In this document: positions 26,730 through 36,235 of the stretch, in pieces
Numbering within the stretch: the first letter of the stretch is position 1
How the letters are laid out: each line of letters begins with the position of its first letter
Origin: CAVUCH01 sp963739995
GTDB lineage: Bacteria > Acidobacteriota > Vicinamibacteria > Vicinamibacterales > JAENWD01
Length of the DNA: 64,000 bases
Direction of reading: 5' to 3'
Assembly: GCA_963739995.1 (NCBI GenBank)
Contig: CAVUCH010000006.1
Span: forward strand, 9,306 to 73,305
The notes under the pieces: model-generated
Seen by the model: the letters and a program-made list of their open reading frames with translations, nothing else
What the model was told of the DNA's origin: nothing
Databases searched by the model: none
Program-made: the position numbers and the translations under genes

Positions 26730-27260
26730 GTGGCTCCGCCCATCAAGCATTTCGCCCACTGCCCCCGGTGCGGGACGCGACAGACGGAGGCTGACCCGCC
26801 GGACGACGGGGGGCCGTTTCGCTGTGCGTCCTGCCGCTTCACGCTGTACTTCAACGCCGCCAGCGCGGTCGCCGCGATCATCGTGCGGCCCGACGGGCAG
26901 GCGCTGTTCACCAGGCGCGCAAAGGACCCGGCGAAGGGCAGACTCGGCATGCCGGGCGGTTTCGTGGATGCGGGAGAGAGTGCAGAAGGCGCCCTCGTGC
27001 GCGAGGTGCGGGAGGAGGTCGGGCTCGAGATCGCAGGGCTGCGTTATCTCAGTTCGCATCCGAACCTGTACGCGTACGCCGGCGTCACCTACAGCACGCT
27101 CGACATGTTCTATACCGCGTCCGTCAGCCACCCGGAGCGCGCCCTCGCACTCGATGCCGTCGAGAGCCTCGTGTGGGCCGATCCGCTGACGGTCGATCTC
27201 GATGAGATCGCGTTCGACTCCATGCGCGCGGCGTTGACCCGGTACCGCGGAGGGCAGTGA
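26730..27260 (+). CDS. Nudix hydrolase with N-terminal zinc ribbon
   Basis: Protein of 176 residues. Residues 11-35 hold CPRC and CASC (zinc ribbon), and the Nudix box matches GX5EX7REUXEEXGU exactly from G77 to L99. This two-part architecture is seen in NudC-like and related ADP-ribose/NADH pyrophosphatases; the exact nucleotide is unknown. Start GTG 26730 lies just behind a -10-like TACAAT. The gene ends 57 bp before the NAD(P)-binding protein gene. Confidence 0.9.
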   Translation: MAPPIKHFAHCPRCGTRQTEADPPDDGGPFRCASCRFTLYFNAASAVAAIIVRPDGQALFTRRAKDPAKGRLGMPGGFVDAGESAEGALVREVREEVGLEIAGLRYLSSHPNLYAYAGVTYSTLDMFYTASVSHPERALALDAVESLVWADPLTVDLDEIAFDSMRAALTRYRGGQ

Positions 27261-27317
27261 CGGCGGCCTCGGTCCGCCGCCCTCCACCGCCTGCCGACGG
27301 CCGAAGGGAGCCCACAC

Positions 27318-28013
27318 GTGCCATCGGCACACGATCAGTCACCGTTTTCCCGCACAGCCCTGATCGCCGGTGCAACCGGGTTGGTCGGGCGTCACCTGCT
27401 CGACGCGCTGTTGGCATCATCACGGTACTCGGGGATAACGGCTGTCGTGCGCAGACCCCTGGCGCGCAGCGACCCGCGTCTGGACGTGCGCGTGGTCGCG
27501 TTCGATCAGCTCGCGGCTGCACCGCCCGTGCCCGCGACGGATGCGTTCTGTGCGCTCGGGACCACGATTGCCGCTGCCGGTTCGCCGGACGCGTTCGCCG
27601 CCGTCGATCTGGGCCACGTGACGGCGTTCGCCAGGTTCGCGCGCGCCGGCGGCGTGCGGCGGTTCGTCCTGGTGTCCTCGGTCGGCGCCGACCCGGCCGC
27701 CTCCAACTTCTACCTCCGGGTCAAGGGGCAGGCGGAACGCGCCGTGGCGGCGATCGGGTTCGAGGGGCTCGAGATCATCCGGCCCGGGCTCCTGCTGGGG
27801 GCCCGCAGCGAATCGCGGCCGGCGGAGGCAGTGGCGCAGCGCCTGATGCCGCTCATGACGTTCGCATTGGTCGGCCCGCTCCGGAAGTACCGCCCGGTGG
27901 AGGCCAGCGTCGTCGCCGCCGCCATGATCGGAACAACCCTTGCTCAGCACGAGGGCGTGCGTGTGCTCGAATACGACCTGATCCGCAGGATGGCGGCATC
28001 CGCACGCGACTGA
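27318..28013 (+). CDS. NAD(P)-binding atypical SDR protein
   Basis: Protein of 231 residues. The Rossmann motif GATGLVG is at 18-24, followed by a VLVSSVGAD segment and a Y-x-x-x-K (YLRVKGQAE) active-site-like pair. It belongs to the atypical SDR group (HTATIP2/YbjT-like) that often acts as a redox-sensing or quinone-handling protein. GTG start at 27318. Substrate unknown. Confidence 0.82.
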   Translation: MPSAHDQSPFSRTALIAGATGLVGRHLLDALLASSRYSGITAVVRRPLARSDPRLDVRVVAFDQLAAAPPVPATDAFCALGTTIAAAGSPDAFAAVDLGHVTAFARFARAGGVRRFVLVSSVGADPAASNFYLRVKGQAERAVAAIGFEGLEIIRPGLLLGARSESRPAEAVAQRLMPLMTFALVGPLRKYRPVEASVVAAAMIGTTLAQHEGVRVLEYDLIRRMAASARD

Positions 28014-28107
28014 CCGATGACGTATCGGTGCCGCCGTGAAGCTCTGGCGGTACGGGTGGGCACGCGCGGATGACGGGCGGCGGTAGCGGAATGGCAGAGG
28101 AGGCACG

Positions 28108-28953
28108 ATGAAGTGGCTACCCGGTGATGACAGGTACGTCGAGGACCGCCGTGGCATCTCGATGGGACGTGGCGTTCCCATGGGGATCGGTGGCGTGCTG
28201 GTTCTGCTGGTTCTCAGTTGGCTGACGGGCACCGACCTTCTGTCGCTGCTCGGGCCTGCCATGGAGCAGGCCGGCGGACAGGCAGTGGAACGGCAGGTCG
28301 ACCCCGCTCAGGAGCCGCTCGCCAGGATGGCGGGTGCAATGATGACCGACCTCAACGAGACGTGGGCCCGAACGCTCGGAGATCGTTACCAGCCAACGAC
28401 CGTCGTGCTCTTCACGGACCGGGTGAATGCGGAGGGATGCGGGATCGCGGGATCGGCAACCGGCCCGTTCTACTGCCCGGCCACCCGCAAGGTCTACATC
28501 GACCTGGGGTTCTACCGGGAGCTCGATGAGCGGTTCGGCGCGCCCGGCGACTTCGCGCAAGCGTACGTGCTGGCGCACGAAGTCGGGCACCACGTGCAGT
28601 CGCTGCTCGGGATTGAATCGCAGGTCCGGCGCACGCAAGGGTCCGACCCGCAGCAGGCCAACGCGCTGTCGGTGCGCATGGAGCTGCAGGCCGACTGCTT
28701 TGCCGGCGTGTGGGGACACGCGGCCTCTCAGCCGGGCGGGCGTGTCGAGCTCGAAACGGGTGACGTCGACGAGGGTCTGCGGGCGGCAGCTGCCATTGGC
28801 GACGACCGGCTCCAGCAGCAGGGGACCGGACGGATAGCCCCCGAGAAGTTCACGCACGGCTCGTCGGCGCAGCGCGTCGAGTGGTTCCGCCGTGGTCTCG
28901 AGAGCGGCAACCCGGATTCGTGCGACACGTTCGGGAACGCCGCGACGTGGTGA
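28108..28953 (+). CDS. neutral zinc metallopeptidase, YpfJ-like
   Basis: Protein of 281 residues. One transmembrane helix (~27-50) anchors an outward domain with zinc motif HEVGH at 157-161. Family features are the CGIA, FYCP and YIDL-x-F-Y strands before the motif and a C-terminal H-G-S-S-x-Q-R-x-x-W-F segment. YpfJ proteases are poorly characterised membrane-bound metalloproteases. ATG 28108 follows GGAGG at a proper distance. Confidence 0.9.
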   Translation: MKWLPGDDRYVEDRRGISMGRGVPMGIGGVLVLLVLSWLTGTDLLSLLGPAMEQAGGQAVERQVDPAQEPLARMAGAMMTDLNETWARTLGDRYQPTTVVLFTDRVNAEGCGIAGSATGPFYCPATRKVYIDLGFYRELDERFGAPGDFAQAYVLAHEVGHHVQSLLGIESQVRRTQGSDPQQANALSVRMELQADCFAGVWGHAASQPGGRVELETGDVDEGLRAAAAIGDDRLQQQGTGRIAPEKFTHGSSAQRVEWFRRGLESGNPDSCDTFGNAATW

Positions 28954-28959
28954 GGGGGC

Positions 28960-29187
<228 letters not shown>

Positions 29188-29238
29188 AATGCGTCCGTGA
29201 GACAATGACCGGTCCCCCGTCCTGGAGTCCCTTCGCTG

Positions 29239-29904
29239 ATGGAAGCTCTGACCGATATCTTTCTGCACCTCGACGCCCACCTCGCCGAGTTGACGGCCTC
29301 GTACGGGCCGTGGATCTACGCCATCCTGTTCGCGATCATCTTCGCGGAGACGGGGCTCGTCGTGACGCCGTTTCTGCCCGGCGACTCGCTGCTGTTCGCG
29401 TGCGGGGCGCTGGCCGCAGTCGGGATCCTGAATCCGTGGCTCACCGTGGCGCTGCTGCTGGTCGCCGCGATCGCAGGCGACGCCGTCAACTACGCGGCCG
29501 GCCGCTATGTGGGCCCTCGCGTGTTCATCGCGCAGGATCGGGCCAGCTTGTGGCACCGGCTGCTCAATCGTGAGCACCTGGATCGCACGCACGCCTTCTT
29601 CGAAAAGTACGGCGGCAAGGCCGTGGTGCTGGGCCGCTTCGTGCCGATCGTGCGGACCTTCGTGCCCTTCGTCGCGGGCGGTGGGGCCATGACCTACGGC
29701 AAATTCGCCTTCTTCAACGTTTCCGGCGCGATCCTGTGGATCGGAATCTGCTTCGGCGCGGGGCTGCTGTTCGGGAACGTTCCGATCGTGAAAGACAACT
29801 TCTCGCTCGTGGCGATCGGGATCGTGCTCGTCTCGGTGATCCCGATCGGCCTCGAGCTGCTGAAGAAGCGCCGCACGGCAGTCGTCGCGCCCGATCGCCT
29901 CTGA
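29239..29904 (+). CDS. DedA/VTT-domain membrane protein
   Basis: Protein of 221 residues with the SNARE-associated/DedA domain: about five hydrophobic segments, an E-T-G-L-V-V-T-P-F-L-P-G-D-S-L-L motif near residue 40, and the conserved GRFVPIVRTFVPFVAG segment near 130-147. DedA proteins flip or scramble lipid carriers (undecaprenyl phosphate, phosphatidylethanolamine). ATG 29239 lies just after the heptamer repeat, whose length could affect expression. Confidence 0.92.
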   Translation: MEALTDIFLHLDAHLAELTASYGPWIYAILFAIIFAETGLVVTPFLPGDSLLFACGALAAVGILNPWLTVALLLVAAIAGDAVNYAAGRYVGPRVFIAQDRASLWHRLLNREHLDRTHAFFEKYGGKAVVLGRFVPIVRTFVPFVAGGGAMTYGKFAFFNVSGAILWIGICFGAGLLFGNVPIVKDNFSLVAIGIVLVSVIPIGLELLKKRRTAVVAPDRL

Positions 29905-29985
29905 GCGGAGGGCGATCGCGCCCCCGACGCGGCGGCCTGCAGCGATCGACGCGATCCCCCGTCTCCAGGCCCCTTTCGTTCTGCG

Positions 29986-31635
29986 TCAGAACCGCGAGGC
30001 AGTGATCGTGACGTCCGCGCGTGCCCACGTGCGGCGGAAGCGTTGCCACGCGTCCGCGGCTTCGGAGTCTTTCTTCTGCGCCTCCAGGCTCCGCGCCAGG
30101 CCGAACAGCGACCAGCCGTTCTCGGGATTGCGGCGCAGGTCCTCACGGTAGACGGCTTCGGCTTCCGCCGGGCGCCCCGCCGCAAGCAGCACGGCCCCAA
30201 GTGACTGCCGCACGGGGTAGTGCCACGTCGGCGGCTCGTTATAGCGCTGCCCGTCCTGCATCGTCACCGCGGCCGTCAGGCTCGCGATGGCCGGATCGAA
30301 CCTCCGCTCGCGTGCGGCAAGCTCACCGTCGAGTACCTTCGCCGCGAGATCGGCGAGGGCGGGTAACGGTGTGCCGGCCAGCTCCGCCCCCTTCAGCGAT
30401 GGGCTCGACCGCTGTGCCGCCAGCTGTTCGAGCTCGTGCCGCGCGCGCTCGTACTGTCCACGGGCCGCGAACGCCACGCCGCGGCCGTAGTGCCACATCG
30501 CGGTGGTGAATGCAAAGTCCTTCGGTGGCTGCCCCTCCGTCAGCATCTCCTCCCAGCGACCGAAGCGGACAAGGGCGTAGTACGGAACGCTCTGGAAGTC
30601 CTGCAGCGCTACCGCGTCGTGCAACAGGTTGTGATTCAGCTTGGCCGCCACTGTCCTGGCGGCGTCGATGGCCACGGCGCTTCGTCCCTCCATCGTCGCG
30701 GCCGCCCAGAGGAAGTGGATGTTGTGCGGGTAATAGGCAACGGGATACAGCCCTTGCGCCTGGCACTGCGCCAGATAGTCCTGGTCTGCGGCAATCGCGC
30801 GCACGTTGCTCTCGGACGCGTCCGCATACCGGCCCACCCGCATGTAGATGTGCGCGGGCATGTGGACGAGATGTCCCGCACCGGGCATGAGCCGCTCGAG
30901 CTTCTCGGCGCTCGGCACACCGCGCTCCGGCGTGCTGGTGGCTTCGACGAGGTGTATGTAGAAGTGGTGGGCGCCGGGATGATCCGGATGCTCCCGGAGC
31001 ATCCGCTCCAGCGTCGCGAGCGCGCCGGCAATCTCCGGTTCCGGAACGTCCGCCTCGTTCCAATACTTCCACGGACGCGCTTCCATTGCCGCCGCGGCGT
31101 ACATGGTGTTGATCTCCGGGTGGTGCGGGAACCGCGCGGCCAGCGCTTTCATTGCGGCGGTGAAGGCGGCATCGCGGGGGGCGCGGTCGCTCGTCGGGGC
31201 ATCCGAATAGCGGGGCGCGAGGGCGTCGATCAGGCCCCGCTCGGACTCCGTGATCCGCCCTGCGAGTGCCTGTGCCTTCTGCAGGACGGCGTGGGCCTCT
31301 TTTTCGCGTTCGAGCGTGATCGGATCGTTGACGTTCGGACCGAGCGCGTATGCCTCGCCCCAGTAGCACATCGCGCACTCCGGGTCGAGCCGCTGCGCCT
31401 CTCTGAACGCTCGCACCGCCTCCGCGTGATTGAAGCCGTATACAAGCCGGAGCCCCTGGTCGAAGAAGGTCTGAGCGCGCGGGTTGGTCGTCGTGACGGC
31501 GTGGTGCAGGGTCCCGAGATTGGTGAGCAGCGGGGCAACGGGGCCGGCAGCCGGTGCGTCCGCAGCCCCGCCCGGGGACGGCATGCGGACGAGCGCGAGA
31601 AGCACCAGCAGCGGGAGGGCCCAGGTACGGTGCAT
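29986..31635 (-). CDS. exported TPR-repeat protein
   Basis: Protein of 549 residues with a signal peptide (cut near GGAADA). TPR-like helical pairs run through the chain, with a FDQGLRLVYGFNHAEAVRAF unit near residue 58 and a C-terminal pair of repeats. A CAMCYWGEAY motif is typical of a large, uncharacterised family common in soil bacteria. ATG 31635 has an AGGAGA site, and a TATAGT -10 lies ~30 bp upstream. Function unknown; probably a periplasmic scaffold. Confidence 0.85.
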   Translation of the reverse strand: MHRTWALPLLVLLALVRMPSPGGAADAPAAGPVAPLLTNLGTLHHAVTTTNPRAQTFFDQGLRLVYGFNHAEAVRAFREAQRLDPECAMCYWGEAYALGPNVNDPITLEREKEAHAVLQKAQALAGRITESERGLIDALAPRYSDAPTSDRAPRDAAFTAAMKALAARFPHHPEINTMYAAAAMEARPWKYWNEADVPEPEIAGALATLERMLREHPDHPGAHHFYIHLVEATSTPERGVPSAEKLERLMPGAGHLVHMPAHIYMRVGRYADASESNVRAIAADQDYLAQCQAQGLYPVAYYPHNIHFLWAAATMEGRSAVAIDAARTVAAKLNHNLLHDAVALQDFQSVPYYALVRFGRWEEMLTEGQPPKDFAFTTAMWHYGRGVAFAARGQYERARHELEQLAAQRSSPSLKGAELAGTPLPALADLAAKVLDGELAARERRFDPAIASLTAAVTMQDGQRYNEPPTWHYPVRQSLGAVLLAAGRPAEAEAVYREDLRRNPENGWSLFGLARSLEAQKKDSEAADAWQRFRRTWARADVTITASRF

Positions 31636-31770
31636 ATATGGGTCTCCTTGTGGTTGATGCCGTGACTATACCGCGGGCCCGTACGACGTGCATCGGTTCC
31701 GCGGGTGTGGTGACGGATGGGGGCGACCAGCGGACGCTGGTGGCAAGTTCTAACCCGCCGCGCAGGGCGG

Positions 31771-32511
31771 TCAGGCCTCTCCTGCGTCCGAATCCCTGCG
31801 TTGGTTCAACCTGGCCGGAGCCGGCTCCCTCTCCTCGATCTCCGCGCCCCAGGCCGGCGCCTGGATCAGGTCCCACGCACCGCCGCCGTGCGGCAGCAGC
31901 AGCAAACCGACGAAGAACACCCCAAGCGCGACGAATGCGGCATAGCCCGTCGCCGGCGCGTGGTATTCGAGCCCCAGCCCGCCGGGCGTCAGTCCTTCGA
32001 GTGCCGTGGTGAACAGCCGGTGCGCGAAGCTGCCCCCTGGCGCCGCCAATCCATTGAGCACCACGAAGCGCAGCACGAGCGCGGAGCCAAAGACCACGGC
32101 AAGGCTCCTGAGCAAGTGGCGGGCGAGGGGGCGCGCGGCAGCGGTCGTCCAGAGCAGCACGAGGTAGAAGGCGTTGAACAGGATTGCCATCAGGCCGGCT
32201 TCCGGCGTCAGCATGGTGAAGACTTGCGCCGCCGCGAAGAGCAGGGCCAGCAGCACCGTGGCCCCGTTTGCGTTCGCGAGTGCCGATCGTTTCGACGAGA
32301 CCAGGCGTTCGGGCACGAGCACGCCCGCGCGGAGCAGCAGTCCCACGAGCATCACCGCGAGCACCAGCGAAAGCAGCGTCGGGCCCACGAAGCGCACGGC
32401 AGACGCCTCGCTCACCCTGACGGCTGACAGCACCGACACCAACAGGAACAGCAGCGGCAGCGTGAAGGCCTCGCGGCCGGCGTGGGCGTCATGCTGTGTC
32501 CGGGGGCTCAT
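31771..32511 (-). CDS. multi-pass membrane protein of unknown function
   Basis: Protein of 246 residues with about six transmembrane helices. The last segment is followed by a hydrophilic, charged tail (~215-246). It is the last gene of a leftward run (AsmA, TPR protein, this protein) with an 11-bp gap to the gene before it, suggesting co-transcription. No family motif recognised. Confidence 0.7.
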   Translation of the reverse strand: MSPRTQHDAHAGREAFTLPLLFLLVSVLSAVRVSEASAVRFVGPTLLSLVLAVMLVGLLLRAGVLVPERLVSSKRSALANANGATVLLALLFAAAQVFTMLTPEAGLMAILFNAFYLVLLWTTAAARPLARHLLRSLAVVFGSALVLRFVVLNGLAAPGGSFAHRLFTTALEGLTPGGLGLEYHAPATGYAAFVALGVFFVGLLLLPHGGGAWDLIQAPAWGAEIEEREPAPARLNQRRDSDAGEA

Positions 32512-32522
32512 CGGGAGCAGGC

Positions 32523-33047
32523 CTACTGGCGCGGGCGTAACACCCGCATCGGATTGAAGTCGGACAGCTCTCGCGTGAGACCGCGTTCGATCTCAACCCG
32601 CAGTTCGTCCGACGAACGGAGACCCAGCGTGGGATCGTCTACGTGCACGGGCCCGGGCGCAGCCGCGACCGCCCGATCGAGTGCGTGCAGCGCCTCGCGG
32701 AACAGCGCATCGTCGTTGTACACGCGACCCCAACCCTCCCGGTAGAACGAGTAGGCGGTGTAGAACTGGGTGGTGGGGTGGCGCGCGGCGGGATCGGCCC
32801 TGGCGAACGCCAGTCGGGCTTCCCGGAACCTGTCCTCGCGAAAGTACCGCAGCCCCTCGTCGAAGGCTGCCTGGTCGATCCGGTAGAGCCCGACGCTGGC
32901 CGCCAGGCCGCCGCTGACGTCCGCCATCGTCGCGGGCTGGGTGGCGAGCAGCCACGCGGCGAACGCGGCGGCGCCGAGCGACACGATCAGGCCGCCCAGG
33001 CGAATCACGGTCTCGCGCGGCGCAAGCGCATGCACGCGGACGATCAT
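32523..33047 (-). CDS. membrane-anchored TPR-like protein
   Basis: Protein of 174 residues. An N-terminal helix (~15-40) anchors it, followed by TPR-like pairs; FDEGLRYFREDRFREARLAF near residue 62 is a clear unit. Soluble part likely periplasmic. It lies between AsmA and a multi-pass membrane protein in one leftward run. Function unknown. Confidence 0.7.
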   Translation of the reverse strand: MIVRVHALAPRETVIRLGGLIVSLGAAAFAAWLLATQPATMADVSGGLAASVGLYRIDQAAFDEGLRYFREDRFREARLAFARADPAARHPTTQFYTAYSFYREGWGRVYNDDALFREALHALDRAVAAAPGPVHVDDPTLGLRSSDELRVEIERGLTRELSDFNPMRVLRPRQ

Positions 33048-33128
33048 ATCCAGCTGCGGAAGATTGCGGCTGCCGGTCCAATCTGGTCGACACTCGGCTA
33101 CTGGCTGCAGGCGGCAGACGCCAGGCCA

Positions 33129-34766
33129 CTATGGCCGCCGGAACAAACGGTCGAGCCCCTTCCGGATGTTGCGGTGGATCTCCTTGCGAACAGCGCGGCC
33201 GAGGACGGCTTGGGTATCTATTGCGACATCGGGCCGGTCCATCGATCCGGTGATCCGGAACGGCACCTCGACCTCGCCCTGCGCATTGCTGGCTGCCGAA
33301 ATCTCCCTGACGCTCGAGATCATGCGTGCGCTCGCCTCCCGCGAGAACGCCGCCGTGCCGTTCATGTCTATCGTCCGATCGAAGCCGAGCGTGCCCGCCG
33401 CCAGGGCGGTCAGCTCGCCCGCGTGCAGAGACGCATTCCGTGTGCCCATGACGCCTCCGCCGAGATCCAGGGTCGCCGCGAGGCGCTCGAAGCGGGTGTC
33501 GGTGTCGTTCCCCCCGGTGATGCGGAGGGCGCGGTTGAGGGCGGCGAGCAGTGCGAAGTTCCGAATCACTCCATTCGAGAGGGCCACATCCATGGTGCCG
33601 CTCATATGCCGCTCCACTGGCGCCTCGGTGGTGCCGCGAAGCCGGGCCTCGATTCGCCCCGACCCGAGAAGCCGATCCGCAGCCGTCGTGTTCGCCGACA
33701 GGAAGGCGTTGATGTCGAGGCCGTCGGCGCGCGTATGGAGCGTCCATGCCGCGGGCACCTGGTCATGTCGGACCCGGAGCGTCCCGCGTTGGGTCCCACT
33801 GTAGGCCGCGAACGTCAAGGGCGCGACGATCACCTCGTTCGCGGTCGCCCGGAACGGCGCGGCCACATCTGTGATTGCGAGGGTGCCGAACTGCACGCGT
33901 TCAGCCTTCAGCTGTCCTGATGCCGTCATGGCACCGGTATCGCGCGCCACTTGCACGGTGAGCTCCAGGGGTGCAGCGCCGGCGATCGCAAGGCTCGCGG
34001 GCGCCGTGGAACCGAGCAGCGCGAAGAGCGCCGGAAGATCCTCGGTCCGCATCGACGTCGACCGCAGTGACCCCGAGAGTGCCTGCGGGCCCATGTCGAG
34101 GCTGCCCGTGAGCGGAGACGCTCCAAGGGCTGCGCGCATCGACAGCGCGCCGGCGCCGTTCGGCCGCCGCGTCAGCTCGGCCTGGATCCCGCTGATGACC
34201 GCGACTTCTGATGATCCATCGCGGGTTCGCAGCACATCGTCGAGCACGGCTATCCGTCCGTCGCGCATCCCGATGCGAGCAACCGCCAGCGTGTTCGAGG
34301 CAGGCCCGCCCGGCAGCCCGGCAACGCCCCCGCTATTGCCTCCGCCGGCGGTGCCGCCGCCTCGGGATTGTGCCCCCGGCGGTCCGGGAAGAATCCACCG
34401 TCCCTCGCGGTCACGCCGCACGACCACCGCGAGCCCCTCGATCTCGACGGCATCGATGACGAGCGGTTTCGACAAGACCGTCCGCCACTGGGGAAGAATG
34501 CGGATGGCTCGGACAGACACCGAGGGTCGATCCACGGTGCTTCCCGACCCGGTGCGAACGTCCGTTCCGACGACCGCCGGCACCGGGAAGACATGGACCC
34601 GCATGCGCCCGATGGTGACCGGCGCTCCCAGCAGCGCGGTGGCCCGGCGTTCGGCGAGCACGCGGAGCGCCTCGGGGTCGAGCGCCTGGTACGCCGCGAA
34701 GCCGACGCCGAGCATCAGCACGGCGGCGATTGCAATTGACAGCAGGCATCCGCGGCGGCCGGCCAT
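33129..34766 (-). CDS. AsmA-family protein
   Basis: About 545 residues. One N-terminal transmembrane helix (~8-28), then a long beta-rich periplasmic part. ALLGAPVTIGRMRVHVFPVP opens the typical AsmA domain, a glycine-rich linker lies near 145-160, and an AsmA C-terminal domain follows. AsmA-like proteins are thought to transport phospholipids or assist outer-membrane assembly. ATG 34766 is chosen over GTG 34778 because GGAGG lies five bases before it. Confidence 0.85.
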   Translation of the reverse strand: MAGRRGCLLSIAIAAVLMLGVGFAAYQALDPEALRVLAERRATALLGAPVTIGRMRVHVFPVPAVVGTDVRTGSGSTVDRPSVSVRAIRILPQWRTVLSKPLVIDAVEIEGLAVVVRRDREGRWILPGPPGAQSRGGGTAGGGNSGGVAGLPGGPASNTLAVARIGMRDGRIAVLDDVLRTRDGSSEVAVISGIQAELTRRPNGAGALSMRAALGASPLTGSLDMGPQALSGSLRSTSMRTEDLPALFALLGSTAPASLAIAGAAPLELTVQVARDTGAMTASGQLKAERVQFGTLAITDVAAPFRATANEVIVAPLTFAAYSGTQRGTLRVRHDQVPAAWTLHTRADGLDINAFLSANTTAADRLLGSGRIEARLRGTTEAPVERHMSGTMDVALSNGVIRNFALLAALNRALRITGGNDTDTRFERLAATLDLGGGVMGTRNASLHAGELTALAAGTLGFDRTIDMNGTAAFSREASARMISSVREISAASNAQGEVEVPFRITGSMDRPDVAIDTQAVLGRAVRKEIHRNIRKGLDRLFRRP

Positions 34767-35091
34767 GCGCGCCTCCACTCGAAATCGGGAACCAGGGATG
34801 ATGGTCCGATTCTACTCTCCAGTGGGAGGCATGCTGTCGGACCAATCGGGCTCGCTGTGTCCGCGGGGCCAATCCGGTGGACCGGCGGGCCTCATCATGC
34901 GTCTAAAATCGTGGGCTCAACCCTTTCGTGCGACCGGCCGACCCGATATCAGGTGCCCGCACCCACCCGTGATTCCGCCGATCCAGGTGGCCGTCATCGG
35001 GACGGCACCTGCGCTGCCGTGTCGGAGCAACGCTTTACGAGGGCTGTGGCTGCGGCCTTCCGTGAAACAATGTAGCCGGACGCGTTACCTC
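34767..35091. other. divergent intergenic region
   Basis: 325 bp between the starts of the AsmA gene and the first permease gene. A TAAAAT near 34906 could be a -10 for the rightward operon, but no -35 is convincing. No gene or repeat recognised. Confidence 0.35.
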
Positions 35092-36234
35092 ATGAAGTTC
35101 CTCCCGCTGCTGTTCGCCAACCTGCGCCGCCGGAAGATCCGCACGATCCTGACGATCGGGTCGTTTGCGGTGGCGATGTTCCTGTTCGGAATCCTGGGCT
35201 CGATTCACTACGGATTCCGGCAGGGCATCGACATCGCGGGCGCCGATCGGCTCGTCGTGATCGGCCGGACGTCGATGATGCAGCCGCTCCCGATCACGTA
35301 TCTCCCGCGCCTGAAGCGCCTCCCGGGCGTGCGCGATGCGGCGCACGCGACATGGTTCGGCGGCGTCTACCAGGACGCGCGGAACTTTTTTCCGCAGTTC
35401 GTCATCGCGCCCGAAGACTGGCGGCGGATGTACCCCGAGTTCACCGTGGACCCCGCGCAGTGGGCCGAGTTCCTCGCCGATCGCCAGGGTTGTGTGATCG
35501 GCACCAAGCTGGCGCAGCGGTTCGGATGGACGGTCGGCAGCCGGATCCCGCTCAAGGCGCCCGGATATCTCGGCGGCGGCAGCTGGGATTTCAACGTGCG
35601 AGCGATCTACCGGGGGACCCGCCAGGGAGATGACGAGACGCAGCTCTGGCTGCGGCACGACTACTTCTACGAGAAGGCGCCGTCCTACTGGCAGGGGATC
35701 GTCGGGTGGTACGTGGTGCGCGTCGCGAACCCGGACCACGCCGTCTCGGTCGCCCGGGCGATCGACGCGGAATTCGGGAACTCCGCGTCCGAAACACGCA
35801 CCCAGACCGAGTCCGCGTTCGCGGCGGGGTTCGTCCAGCAGATGGGGAACATCGAGTTCCTGCTGCTGGCCATCGGCGGCGTCGTCTTCTTCACGCTCCT
35901 GCTCGTCACCGGCAACACGATGGCTATCGCCGTCCGGGAGCGCACGGGCGAGCTGGCGGTGCTGAAGGCAATCGGGTTCTCCGATCGCTTCGTGCTGGCG
36001 CTCGTGCTCGCCGAGTCGCTGCTCATCGCGGCGGTCGGCGGCGCGCTGGGATTGTGGCTGGCGCACGGTCTCACGCAGCAGGACATCACGAGCGGCCTCC
36101 TCCTGCTCTATCTGCCGCCCATCGCACTCGCGGGTGGCGCCCTGTTCGCCATTGGCACCGGCGTCCTGGCAGGTCTCCTGCCGGCGGTCGGCGCAATGCG
36201 TCTCAACGTCGCGAGCGCCTTGCGGAGGGTCTGA
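35092..36234 (+). CDS. FtsX/MacB-type ABC transporter permease
   Basis: Protein of 380 residues. One N-terminal helix (~18-40), a periplasmic domain of about 200 residues, and three C-terminal helices that carry the FtsX motif (RERTGELAVLKAIGF at ~283-297). It is the DevC/MacB-like permease topology. ATG 35092 has no strong ribosome site. It is coupled to a second permease one base after its stop. No ATPase gene is adjacent. Confidence 0.88.
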   Translation: MKFLPLLFANLRRRKIRTILTIGSFAVAMFLFGILGSIHYGFRQGIDIAGADRLVVIGRTSMMQPLPITYLPRLKRLPGVRDAAHATWFGGVYQDARNFFPQFVIAPEDWRRMYPEFTVDPAQWAEFLADRQGCVIGTKLAQRFGWTVGSRIPLKAPGYLGGGSWDFNVRAIYRGTRQGDDETQLWLRHDYFYEKAPSYWQGIVGWYVVRVANPDHAVSVARAIDAEFGNSASETRTQTESAFAAGFVQQMGNIEFLLLAIGGVVFFTLLLVTGNTMAIAVRERTGELAVLKAIGFSDRFVLALVLAESLLIAAVGGALGLWLAHGLTQQDITSGLLLLYLPPIALAGGALFAIGTGVLAGLLPAVGAMRLNVASALRRV

Positions 36235-36235
36235 C

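Noticed and set aside
33871..35091. Long N-terminal extension of the first permease
   Set aside because: It is antisense to the AsmA gene; the permease fold begins at ATG 35092.
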